From: JAIQFL01 sp035295745
Lineage (GTDB): Bacteria; Acidobacteriota; Terriglobia; Bryobacterales; Bryobacteraceae
Direction: 5' to 3'
Assembly: GCA_035295745.1 (NCBI GenBank)
Contig: DATGIL010000015.1
Location: 186,001-250,000 of the forward strand
DNA: 64,000 nucleotides
Shown: positions 1 through 7,591 of the stretch, one piece after another
Position numbering within the stretch: the first letter of the stretch is position 1
Layout of the letters: each line of letters begins with the position of its first letter
Made by a program: the position numbers and the translations under genes
Notes under the pieces: generated by a model
What the model saw: the letters and a program-made list of their open reading frames with translations, nothing else
Told to the model about the DNA's origin: nothing
The model's database searches: none

Positions 1-755
1 TCAAGATGGGTGACAATTTCGGAGACGGCGATCCTCGCGAGCGCCCCGTGCACACCGTCGAACTCGACGCGTTCTACATCGCCAGGTTCGAGATGACCAA
101 CGGCGAGTGGAAGAAATTCCGCGACGATCCCGGCTACGACGATCCCAAAATTTGGCCCAATAGCTGGGTGGTGCCGAAGAACCAGGTGCCGTATTGGACC
201 GATGCACGCAATCACGGCGGCGGCACGCCCAATTCCGACGATTACCCGCTGCTCGGCGTCAATTGGGATTCGGCGGTGGCCTACTGCAATTGGCTGAGCG
301 CCAAGACCGGCAAGAAGTATCGTTTGCCCACGGAAGCGGAATGGGAGAAGGCCGCTCGCGGAACCGATCAGCGGCGCTATCCGTGGGGGAACAATATCGA
401 TCGATCGTATGCCAACTACGTCGGCGCACAGCCGTTCGACACCGGCCAATTGGTGGGATTCTACGATGGCGGCAAGCATGGCGATTTGCAGACACACAGC
501 AACGCATCGCCTTATGGCGCGTTCGATATGGCGGGCAACGTGATGGAGTGGTGCTCTGACTGGTACAGCCGCGACTATTACTCCGTCTCGCCGCGCAAGA
601 ATCCCAAGGGACCCGCGGAAGGCGCCTATCGCGTGGTGCGCGGCGGAACATTCTTCATGGAGCAGTTCGAACTGCGGTCATATGCACGGTCGGCTTCGTG
701 GCCGTCGTTCCAGGGGCATCGCATGACAGGCTTTCGCGCCGTGCGTGAGCCCTGA
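1..755 (+). CDS. SUMF1/FGE-fold protein, 5' end outside window
   Basis: The reading frame is open from the left edge and ends at the TGA at 753-755, so the N-terminus is missing. An ATG at 6 is probably internal, because family members carry residues such as 'FxMG' just before the motif MGDNFGDGD seen here. Typical sulfatase-modifying-factor landmarks follow: RPVHTVELDAFYI, a YRLPTEAEWEKAARG block, WGNNI, MAGNVMEWCSDWY, RVVRGGTF and the closing GFRAVREP. The catalytic cysteine pair expected near the C-terminus of true formylglycine-generating enzymes is absent (the segment reads LRSYARSASW). It is therefore more likely a non-catalytic or differently acting member of the fold, which is common in soil Acidobacteriota next to secreted hydrolases. 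The substrate is unknown. Confidence 0.85.
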   Translation, partial: KMGDNFGDGDPRERPVHTVELDAFYIARFEMTNGEWKKFRDDPGYDDPKIWPNSWVVPKNQVPYWTDARNHGGGTPNSDDYPLLGVNWDSAVAYCNWLSAKTGKKYRLPTEAEWEKAARGTDQRRYPWGNNIDRSYANYVGAQPFDTGQLVGFYDGGKHGDLQTHSNASPYGAFDMAGNVMEWCSDWYSRDYYSVSPRKNPKGPAEGAYRVVRGGTFFMEQFELRSYARSASWPSFQGHRMTGFRAVREP

Positions 756-800
756 AAAAATCCCGCTCCTTGAAGGCGCACCTGAAGTCGACCCGCGCGC

Positions 801-884
801 GTCACGGTCGCGGCTCGTAACCTACCCCAATCCGTTCGTGCGATACGTGGGCTTGCGAGCCGCGCGCGTAAGCAAGCGATGCCC
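801..884. repeat. Dispersed palindromic repeat, family A, copy 1
   Basis: It contains CACGGTCGCGGCTCGTAA, then a variable spacer, then GCGAGCCGCGCGCGTAAGC and AAGCGATGCCC. The CGCGGCTCG and CGAGCCGCG blocks are exact inverted repeats, so a single strand can fold into a hairpin. Closely similar sequence occurs at 21398-21500, 29121-29287 and 49173-49297. All of these copies are intergenic except the one inside the broken PIN gene. Confidence 0.8.
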
Positions 885-1441
885 GATCGGATTTTTCACA
901 GCTTCTCACACTCACCTCACACTCAGAACTCAGCAAGCGTTGACGCTGCTAAAGCGTGATCCCCATGTGGCGAGTACGCCGCGTCGCGCCTAGGTCGTTG
1001 ATCGTCCCAAGCCCGTTGCTCATGCCCCACCGATGCCCTACCGATGAATCCAAGAGATGCCGCCTACTATGCCCGCGCAGTCGAAACATCTCAAGCAAGG
1101 CATCGAGTCGGCATTTAACTGCCTTGCGTGAATCAACAAGATCTGCGGAATCTCGCGCCCAACCACTTCCCGCGATCGTTGTTCGAAGAAAGACGTAATG
1201 CTCTCATGTAGGGCACGTATTCGCGCCTGACCCTCTCTTTCTATTCCGGGCCAATTCATAATCGCCGTTATCGACCGTCACGTGCGAACGCGGTAACCGC
1301 GGCCGATAGCGCGACGCCGCAGAGCAGTAGGGCAAAGACTCCATCCGTGGACGAGAGCAGGATAGCGTATGCGGCAGACGCTGTGGCTGCGGCACGGAGG
1401 TAAGAGGTGGTGATACACTTCCCCCGAAGGCGGAATCCAGG
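885..1441. other. Gene-poor stretch with a possible membrane-protein remnant
   Basis: No convincing gene is present. On the minus strand, about 1268-1410 encodes a hydrophobic run (SAAYAILLSSTDGVFALLL) that ends at a stop near 1268. It has no plausible start and runs into the 5' end of the plus-strand gene at 1442. It could be the tail of a membrane-protein gene cut off by rearrangement, or a chance reading frame. The remainder shows nothing recognisable. Confidence 0.3.
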
Positions 1442-2848
1442 ATGACTTCCGGACGGGCCGCAATTGCGGCACTCATGATCTTGAATGCGGTGGGTGGGCG
1501 CGTACTCGCGCAGGGAAGGGGAGGGCGCGGAATCCCCAATGCCACCGCCCAGCAATCGACGGCGATTGCGGCCATGAACGCCGACCTGGCACCGGCGTCG
1601 CAGAAGGTGGCAGCGGCACGTGCGGATCTCACGGCCGCGACTCTCAGCGCCGCACCAGACGCCGGAATCCAGACGAAGGTAGAGGCGATTCGCGCCGCGG
1701 AACTGGCCCTGGCGAATTCACGTGCCGAGGCGTTCGCGAAGTTGCAGGCGTCTCCGGCGAAGTTGAGTGCGGAACAGGTGCGCGCCTTGGCATCCATCGG
1801 AGGAGGGCGCGCGGGCGGAGCCACCGGCGGCACTCGCAGCAGCATGCCCCACGTCACCGCAAAACAGGCCAACGTGCTCACCGACATGACCGGCGCCTTG
1901 GGATCGGAGACACAGGCGCTCAATGCGGCGCGCGCCGAAGTGATACAGGCCTCTCTGGCCGAGCCGCGGGACGATGGCGCGATCCGCGCGAGGGTCGATC
2001 GGGTCGCGGCGGCGGAGTTGGCGCTGGCCAAGGCGCGGGCCGCTGCCATGTCGAAGTTGCAAGTATCGGCCGACCGTTTGGATTCGGAGCAACTGGCGTG
2101 GCTCGCTGCGGCGGGCGGGTCCTATGGGACCGTCGGTTTCACGGAGCCCGAGCCGATGAGCTTCAACGATCATCGCGGCTATATCCCGCTGTTTGACGGC
2201 GTGAGCCTGAAAGGTTGGGACGGCAACGCCAAGTTCTGGCGGGTAGAGGATGGCGCGATTGTCGGTCAGTCCACGCCTGAGAATCCGAGCGGCAATACCT
2301 ACATCGCTTATCGAGGTGTGGAGGCCAAGGACTTCACGTTGAAGTTCGAGATCAAGATCGAAGGCGATGGCGGCAGCGGGATCCAGTATCGCAGCAAGAC
2401 AGGCATTCCGTGGTCGCGGCCCATTCCGGCGAACGTCACCGCCAACGTGGGACCGGTGAATCTGAACTGGATGATGACCGGTCCCCAGGCCGATTTCTGG
2501 CCGAGCCGCGTCTACACCGGGCAGTTCTATTCGGAGAATACGCCGATGGGGATCATGGCATGGCGCGGCCAGGTCGTGGAAGGTGCGGGGATGGGCGCGA
2601 AACGCCTGATGGGCAACATCGGCGACCGCACACAATTAGGCACGCTCGTCAAGATGAACGATTGGAACGAGTACACCGTGATCGCGCGCGGCGGGACCTT
2701 TCTGCATATCGTGAACGGGCAATTGATGGCGGTGATGGTGGACGACGATCCCGATTCCAGCAACAACCAGTCAGGGATTTTCGGGATCGAAATCGAGGCT
2801 ACCACGAAGGTCTCGGTGCGGAACATCTGGTTGAAAAAGATCAACTGA
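1442..2848 (+). CDS. Exported DUF1080 (3-keto-disaccharide hydrolase-like) protein with duplicated Ala-rich N-domain
   Basis: The 468-residue protein has a predicted signal peptide at residues 1-24 (hydrophobic AALMILNAVGG, cleavage near VLAQ). Residues about 30-120 and 135-225 are two copies of one alanine-rich, probably coiled-coil segment; both end in 'KLxxSxxxLxxEQ'. The DUF1080 domain (concanavalin-like jelly roll) occupies about 240-468, with GYIPLFDGVSLKGWDG and the closing NIWLKK. DUF1080 members are linked to sugar binding or hydrolysis in the periplasm. A second DUF1080 gene follows after 14 bases, so the two probably form an operon. The substrate cannot be inferred. Confidence 0.85.
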   Translation: MTSGRAAIAALMILNAVGGRVLAQGRGGRGIPNATAQQSTAIAAMNADLAPASQKVAAARADLTAATLSAAPDAGIQTKVEAIRAAELALANSRAEAFAKLQASPAKLSAEQVRALASIGGGRAGGATGGTRSSMPHVTAKQANVLTDMTGALGSETQALNAARAEVIQASLAEPRDDGAIRARVDRVAAAELALAKARAAAMSKLQVSADRLDSEQLAWLAAAGGSYGTVGFTEPEPMSFNDHRGYIPLFDGVSLKGWDGNAKFWRVEDGAIVGQSTPENPSGNTYIAYRGVEAKDFTLKFEIKIEGDGGSGIQYRSKTGIPWSRPIPANVTANVGPVNLNWMMTGPQADFWPSRVYTGQFYSENTPMGIMAWRGQVVEGAGMGAKRLMGNIGDRTQLGTLVKMNDWNEYTVIARGGTFLHIVNGQLMAVMVDDDPDSSNNQSGIFGIEIEATTKVSVRNIWLKKIN

Positions 2849-2862
2849 ACGGAGTGGAAGAG

Positions 2863-3858
2863 ATGAGGAAGATTGTTTTGATCGCGGGAGGACTCGCGGC
2901 ATTCGTGTTGGTGATGGCCCGGGCACAGCAGCAGGCGCCGCCGGCCGGCCAGCCTCCCGCTACGCCTGGTGCGCCAGGCACCCCTGCGGGTGCACCGGCA
3001 GGACGAGGTGGCTTCGGCCGGGGAGCAACACCGTTCGACTATGCCGACAATGACGGCTGGCTCTCGTTGTTTGACGGCCAGACGCTCAACGGCTGGGACG
3101 GCGACATGCGCTATTGGAGCGTCAAGGACGGAGCCATCTATGTGGAGCCGACTTGCGAGAAGCCGACGGGCACCATCTACCTGGTGTGGCAGGGCGGAGA
3201 GTTGTCGGACTTCATGCTGAAGTTCGAATCGAAGGGTACAGTCAACGTGAACGGCGGCGTGCAGTTTCGCAGCTATCTGACCGCCGACAACACCGTCCTG
3301 CTGAAGTATCCGGGCCGCGGCGGTGGTGGCACGCCGGCTCCCGCACCGGGTGCCGCAGCCAGGGGCGCTGGCGGACCGGGCGGTGGACCCGGAGGAGGTC
3401 CCCCAGGCGGCCGTCGCGGCGGCGGCGGTCGAGGTCCGCAATGCGAGAATCCCGGTACGCCGCCGACACGCGAAGAGCGCGCCAGGTTCGATATGGCGGG
3501 ACCGCAATTCGATTTTGACGCGAACAACATGTATCCCGGACAGTATTACGAGCAGCTATCGAGCCGTGGAATTGCGGCGAGCCCGGGAACGGTCGTGCTC
3601 GCCGAGCCCGGACAGCGCCGTCTGCTGGCAACCATCGCGGACAAAGCGACGCGCGACTCGTGGTTCAAGAAGGACGACTACAATCAGTTCCTCCTGGTGG
3701 CCAAAGGGAACACCAGTTCGATGTACATGAACGGCCACCTGATCTCGGTGTTTATCGACAACGATCCGGGATATTTTCGGCCCAGCGGAAAGCTCGGCTT
3801 GGAGGTCGAAAGTTTCGGCGCCTACTTTACCCGGAATATCTGGCTGAAGCGCATGTGA
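2863..3858 (+). CDS. Exported DUF1080 protein with Gly/Pro-rich loop
   Basis: The 331-residue product starts at ATG 2863, preceded by GGAGTGGAAGAG. A reading frame open further upstream overlaps the previous gene and is ignored. The signal peptide (MRKIVLIAGGLAAFVLVMA) is followed by a Pro/Ala/Gly-rich linker at about 22-50. The DUF1080 fold covers about 55-331 (DGWLSLFDGQTLNGWDG; ending YFTRNIWLKRM). A low-complexity insertion rich in Gly, Pro, Ala and Arg at about 145-190 lies inside the fold, where relatives have a surface loop. It shares the domain with its upstream neighbour but not the helical N-domain. A periplasmic carbohydrate-related role is inferred from family membership only. Confidence 0.85.
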   Translation: MRKIVLIAGGLAAFVLVMARAQQQAPPAGQPPATPGAPGTPAGAPAGRGGFGRGATPFDYADNDGWLSLFDGQTLNGWDGDMRYWSVKDGAIYVEPTCEKPTGTIYLVWQGGELSDFMLKFESKGTVNVNGGVQFRSYLTADNTVLLKYPGRGGGGTPAPAPGAAARGAGGPGGGPGGGPPGGRRGGGGRGPQCENPGTPPTREERARFDMAGPQFDFDANNMYPGQYYEQLSSRGIAASPGTVVLAEPGQRRLLATIADKATRDSWFKKDDYNQFLLVAKGNTSSMYMNGHLISVFIDNDPGYFRPSGKLGLEVESFGAYFTRNIWLKRM

Positions 3859-3902
3859 AGACGGTCGCGAATACTGGCGTGTAGACGCGCTAGCATAAGC
3901 GA

Positions 3903-4901
3903 TTGATCTCCGTCGTGGTGGTGAACTGGAACCGGAAGGAGCTTCTGCGCGCGTGCCTGGCATCGTTGTCGCGACAGACCGGCGTCAGCCTCGAAGTCAT
4001 CGTGGTGGACAACGGTTCGAGCGATGGCTCGGCCGACGTGGCGGAACAGGAATTTCGCACGCGAGTCATTCGAAACCCCGACAATCGCGGATTCTGCGCG
4101 GCGAATAATCAGGGGATTGCCGCCGCGCGAGGCGAGTTTATCGCGCTGCTCAACAACGATGCAGAGGCCGAGCCCGGCTGGCTCGCAGCGCTGCATCGGG
4201 CCTGCATGCAAGCGGCCGACATCGGCATGGCCGCCAGCAAGATCCTGGTGTGGGAAGACCCGCACCGCATCGATAAGGTGGGACACCTGATTTTTCCAGA
4301 TGGGCAGAATCGCGGGCGAGGCAGTGGAGCACTGGACTGCGGCCAATTCGATCGCGCCGAAGAAGTTCTCTGGCCCGATGGGTGCGCGGCGATTTACCGC
4401 AAGGAGATGTTGGATCAGATTGGAGGCTTCGACGAAGATTTCTTTGCGTACGGGGATGATGCGGAGTTAGGTTTGCGCGCGCGCATTGCGGGATGGAGGT
4501 GCTGGTACACGCCGGAAGCAGTGGTGCGGCATCATAGAGGCTCGACGCTGGGGAAGAGTTCGGCGCGGCGGCTGGAGTTGATCGAGAGGAATCGGGTTTT
4601 GCTGGCGTTGAAGCTTTTTCCCTGGACACTGCTGGTGCTCAATCCGATCTTCTTCGCCATGCGCGTGGTGGCTGGGCTGGCAGCAGCGAGCCAGGGTTCG
4701 GGAGATACGGCGTATTTCCCCGGCATTCGCGGGAAGTGGACCATGACCAAGGCGCTGATCCGCGGCGATCTCGGCGCGCTCCGGTTGGCTCCGCGGATTC
4801 TGCGCAAACGCGCGGCCATTGGGCGCATGCGGCGGCTTTCTCCGGCGGAAGTTCGGCGGTTGATTTTGAGCAACCGGCTGAGCTTGCGGGAGGTGGTGTG
4901 A
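3903..4901 (+). CDS. Family 2 glycosyltransferase (rhamnosyltransferase-like)
   Basis: This 332-residue protein is a GT-A fold family 2 enzyme. It has ISVVVVNWN at the start, VIVVDNGSSDGS at about 34-45, NRGFCAANNQG, the metal/nucleotide motif LNNDAE near 81, and a C-terminal GGFDEDFFAYGDDAELGLRA block with the likely catalytic acids. A hydrophobic segment at about 238-258 suggests membrane association. The start is TTG 3903; the leader is short and the ribosome site weak, so a start a few codons later is possible. The next gene begins inside this stop codon, and two methyltransferases follow. That suggests a small cluster modifying a surface glycan or lipid-linked sugar. Confidence 0.88.
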   Translation: MISVVVVNWNRKELLRACLASLSRQTGVSLEVIVVDNGSSDGSADVAEQEFRTRVIRNPDNRGFCAANNQGIAAARGEFIALLNNDAEAEPGWLAALHRACMQAADIGMAASKILVWEDPHRIDKVGHLIFPDGQNRGRGSGALDCGQFDRAEEVLWPDGCAAIYRKEMLDQIGGFDEDFFAYGDDAELGLRARIAGWRCWYTPEAVVRHHRGSTLGKSSARRLELIERNRVLLALKLFPWTLLVLNPIFFAMRVVAGLAAASQGSGDTAYFPGIRGKWTMTKALIRGDLGALRLAPRILRKRAAIGRMRRLSPAEVRRLILSNRLSLREVV

Positions 4902-5842
4902 CGGTCTGCCTCCTCTGCGGATCGCAAAAGGCGATCCCGATGTTCGAATCGACTGACCGCCTGTACGGAACGACGACGCGGCAGTTTGGCGTGGTGCGTT
5001 GCGGCGAATGCGGGCTGTTGCGGCTGGATCCGCAGCCGGCGCCGGCGGAGTTGCCTCAGTATTATCCCGACAGCTACTGGTTCGCGCCCGATCAAAGCGC
5101 GGCCAGCCGCATGGAGGAGCGTTACCGCCGGATGGTGCTGCGCGATCATGTGCGCTTCGTGGTGCAGGCATTGCGGGGATCGCCGGCTCGCGGGCCGCTG
5201 CTCGACGTAGGTTCAGGTGGCGGGCTCTTTGCGGCAATGATGCGGGAGCGCGGCGTTCCTGCGATGGGCCTGGACTTCTCGCGCGAAGCGGCGGCGATCT
5301 GTTGGCGCCAGCAAGGCGTCCCGGCGGTTTGCGCGATGCTGGAGAACGCACCTTTTCGCGAGGGCACTTTGGGCGCTTTGACGATGTTCCACGTTCTGGA
5401 GCACCTGCCCGATCCCCGCGCCTATCTGCGCATTGCGCGCAATCTGCTGGCACAGGACGGGCGTCTGGTAGTGCAGGTGCCGAATGCGGATTGCTGGCAG
5501 TTCCGCCTGCTGGGGCGCGCCTGGAACGGCGTGGACGTGCCGCGTCACCTCTTCGATTTCGAATCGCGACACGTGTCGCAATTGCTGGAGCAATGCGGAT
5601 TCGAGGTGCTGCGGCGCAAGTATTTTTCCTTGCGTGACAATCCCGCCGGGCTCGCGAGCAGCCTGGCGCCGCGGCTGGATCCGATGGCGCGGCGCGTGCG
5701 GCGCGTGAAGGAAGGCGGCGGCACGCGGATCACGCGCGACCTGCTGTACTTCGCGCTGGTCGTGGCCAGCCTGCCGTTCACGGCGTTGGAGGCAGCATTC
5801 CACGCCGGGTCGACAGTCATGATCGAGGCGCGGCGGCGATGA
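4898..5842 (+). CDS. Class I SAM methyltransferase with N-terminal zinc-ribbon-like cysteines
   Basis: The start is assigned at GTG 4898, which overlaps the preceding stop by four bases (GTGA). That places the CLLCGS motif at residues 4-9. A second pair, CGECG, lies about 30 residues later, giving a zinc-ribbon-like N-terminus seen in many sugar-related methyltransferases. The SAM-binding segment reads LLDVGSGGGLFAAMM, followed by an HVLEHLPDP motif. The product is 314 residues. Tight coupling to the glycosyltransferase upstream and to another methyltransferase downstream (ATGA overlap at 5839-5842) supports joint expression. The acceptor is unknown. Confidence 0.87.
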   Translation: MTVCLLCGSQKAIPMFESTDRLYGTTTRQFGVVRCGECGLLRLDPQPAPAELPQYYPDSYWFAPDQSAASRMEERYRRMVLRDHVRFVVQALRGSPARGPLLDVGSGGGLFAAMMRERGVPAMGLDFSREAAAICWRQQGVPAVCAMLENAPFREGTLGALTMFHVLEHLPDPRAYLRIARNLLAQDGRLVVQVPNADCWQFRLLGRAWNGVDVPRHLFDFESRHVSQLLEQCGFEVLRRKYFSLRDNPAGLASSLAPRLDPMARRVRRVKEGGGTRITRDLLYFALVVASLPFTALEAAFHAGSTVMIEARRR

Positions 5843-6558
5843 GTTATACCGATCTGGCATACCGGCTGCCGCGGCCCCTGCGCCGGCACATCCTGCATTT
5901 CGAAGTGGAGATTGAAGGCGCCGTGGCGGCGTTCGCGAACTCGCTGCCTCAGGGCGCGCGTGTGCTGGACGCGGGTGCGGGAGAAGCGAAGTACGCTCCC
6001 TATTTCGGGAAGCAGCGATACTTCGCGATCGACCTCGGGGTCGGGGACAATGCGTGGGATTACGGGCGGCTGGACGCGATCGGCGATCTGGGAGCGCTGC
6101 CGTTTCGCGACGGAGCGTTCCACGCCACGCTGCACATCGTGACCATCGAGCATTTATGCGAGCCCGCACGCGCCCTCGCTGAGATGGCGCGGTGCATGGT
6201 TCCGGGTGCGATGCTGCTGGTGGCGGCCCCGCACGAGTGGGAGGTCCACCAGGCGCCGCATGACTATTTCCGGTACACGCGGCATGGCTTGGCATACCTG
6301 CTGGAGAAGAGCGGATTCGAGGTAGTGGAGATGCGTCCGGCCGGCGGGTACTTCCGGCTGCTGGCGAGGCGATTGCTCAACGGATTACAATTCTTTACAG
6401 GGGGTTTTCGCTGGCTGTGGTTTGTCCCGGCCGCGATGCTGCTGGTCCCGCCGGCACTGCTTCTGCCGTTCTTGGATTTCCTCGACCGGGACCGCAATTT
6501 TACATTGGGATACATCTGTAAGGCCCGCGTGCGCGCTCCCGGAGAGCCGCGCCGTTAG
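5839..6558 (+). CDS. SAM-dependent methyltransferase (Methyltransf_11-like), C-terminal hydrophobic segment
   Basis: The 239-residue protein contains VLDAGAGEAKYAPYF (motif I), DAIGDLGALPF, and a TIEHLCEPARALAEMARCMVPG block typical of methyltransferase-11 domains, then YFRYTRHGLAYLLEKSGF. Residues about 190-215 (LWFVPAAMLLVPPALLLPFLD) are strongly hydrophobic and probably membrane-inserted. The start ATG overlaps the previous stop. It is the third gene of the translationally coupled glycosyltransferase/methyltransferase group and probably acts on a lipid-linked or membrane-proximal glycan (inference). Confidence 0.83.
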   Translation: MSYTDLAYRLPRPLRRHILHFEVEIEGAVAAFANSLPQGARVLDAGAGEAKYAPYFGKQRYFAIDLGVGDNAWDYGRLDAIGDLGALPFRDGAFHATLHIVTIEHLCEPARALAEMARCMVPGAMLLVAAPHEWEVHQAPHDYFRYTRHGLAYLLEKSGFEVVEMRPAGGYFRLLARRLLNGLQFFTGGFRWLWFVPAAMLLVPPALLLPFLDFLDRDRNFTLGYICKARVRAPGEPRR

Positions 6559-6581
6559 GACCTCGTGGTAGCGAAAGGATC

Positions 6582-7466
6582 GTGGTGGACGGAGTAATCG
6601 TAGTCGACAAGCCGGCAGGGTGGACCTCGCACGATGTCGTGGGTAAGATGCGCCGTGTCGCGAAGACCAAGAAGGTCGGCCACATGGGGACGCTCGACCC
6701 GATGGCTACGGGTGTGCTGCCTCTGGTGATTGGACGAGCAACCCGCCTCGCGCAGTTCTATACGCGCAGCGACAAGATTTACGAGGGCGTGGTGCGCTTC
6801 GGGTGGGCGACCTCCACCTGCGATCGTGAGGGCGAGCCTGAGGGTCCGAAGCAGGAGGTCGCGATCACAGCCGAAGAACTGGAGCCCTTATTGACGCGAT
6901 TCCGCGGCGAATTTTTGCAGACTCCGCCACAAGTGTCGGCCAAGCGTGTGGATGGCAAACGGGCCTACGAGCTGGCGCGGCAGTCGGTAGTGGTGGAACT
7001 GGAGCCGGTCCAGGTGCAGGTGTACGAGTTGCGGATTCTGGAGACTCACGGCGCGGACGTACGGCTGCGGGCCCACTGTTCCGGCGGCACGTACATGCGG
7101 TCGATCGCTCACGACTTGGGCCAGTTGCTGGGATGCGGCGCGCATTTGCAGGAATTGCGCAGAATGGCGAGCGGAGAGTTCGATGTGGGGCAGGCCCGCA
7201 CCATCGCGCAATTGGAAGAGATGTCGGCGGAAGATCGGCTGGCGGAGGCGTTGGTTCCCGCGGCACAGATGATGCCGGCGTTTCCGAATGTGTTTGTGGA
7301 TGAATTGACGGCGACGCAGATTCGGCACGGAAGGAATTTTCCGGCGTCTCCATTCCGGCTACAGCCGGCATCGCGATATGTGAAGGCTGTGACGCGGCAG
7401 GGCGAGTTGGTCGCAATCGGCGAGGCGGTGCTGCCGAATCTGTATCATCCTACGGTCGTCCTGTAA
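6582..7466 (+). CDS. truB: tRNA pseudouridine(55) synthase TruB
   Basis: This enzyme isomerises U55 of the T-loop in tRNA to pseudouridine. At 294 residues it has normal length. It shows GVIVVDKPAGWTSHDVV and the catalytic loop HMGTLDPMATGVLPL with the nucleophilic Asp39. Also present are RFRGEFLQTPPQVSAKRVDG and CSGGTYMRSIAHDLG, and it ends in a PUA-like region. The start is GTG 6582 with a GAAAGGA site upstream. Unlike in many genomes it is not next to rbfA or rpsO here. It follows the sugar-modification cluster by 23 bases and may be co-transcribed with it. Confidence 0.97.
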   Translation: MVDGVIVVDKPAGWTSHDVVGKMRRVAKTKKVGHMGTLDPMATGVLPLVIGRATRLAQFYTRSDKIYEGVVRFGWATSTCDREGEPEGPKQEVAITAEELEPLLTRFRGEFLQTPPQVSAKRVDGKRAYELARQSVVVELEPVQVQVYELRILETHGADVRLRAHCSGGTYMRSIAHDLGQLLGCGAHLQELRRMASGEFDVGQARTIAQLEEMSAEDRLAEALVPAAQMMPAFPNVFVDELTATQIRHGRNFPASPFRLQPASRYVKAVTRQGELVAIGEAVLPNLYHPTVVL

Positions 7467-7514
7467 GCGATACGGACCAGGTAAATCGCCCTGTTCGGTC
7501 CGAAAGCGCTTCGT

Positions 7515-7587
7515 GTGGCAGACTTGGTGGACACCCGAAAATCGTCGACAAGAGTCTCGACGCGCCAAAGAAGAGTCTTTGCGCCAC
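7515..7587. repeat. Dispersed repeat, family B, copy 1
   Basis: The sequence runs GTGGCAGACTTGGTGG, ACCCGAAAATCGTCGAC, AGAGTCTCGACGCGCCAAAG and AAGAGTCTTTGCGCCAC. The segment GTCGACaagagTCTCGAC and the ends GTGG...CCAC can pair. Related copies lie at 49333-49383 and 51958-52081. It sits between the convergent genes truB and the SUMF/sialidase locus and could serve as a terminator-like structure. Confidence 0.7.
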
Positions 7588-7591
7588 AACG

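Noticed and set aside
6..755. True formylglycine-generating enzyme
   Set aside because: The C-terminal catalytic cysteines are not present, so sulfatase activation is not supported.
1038..1259. 73-codon minus-strand frame
   Set aside because: No recognisable family and no ribosome site; similar frames arise by chance at this GC content.
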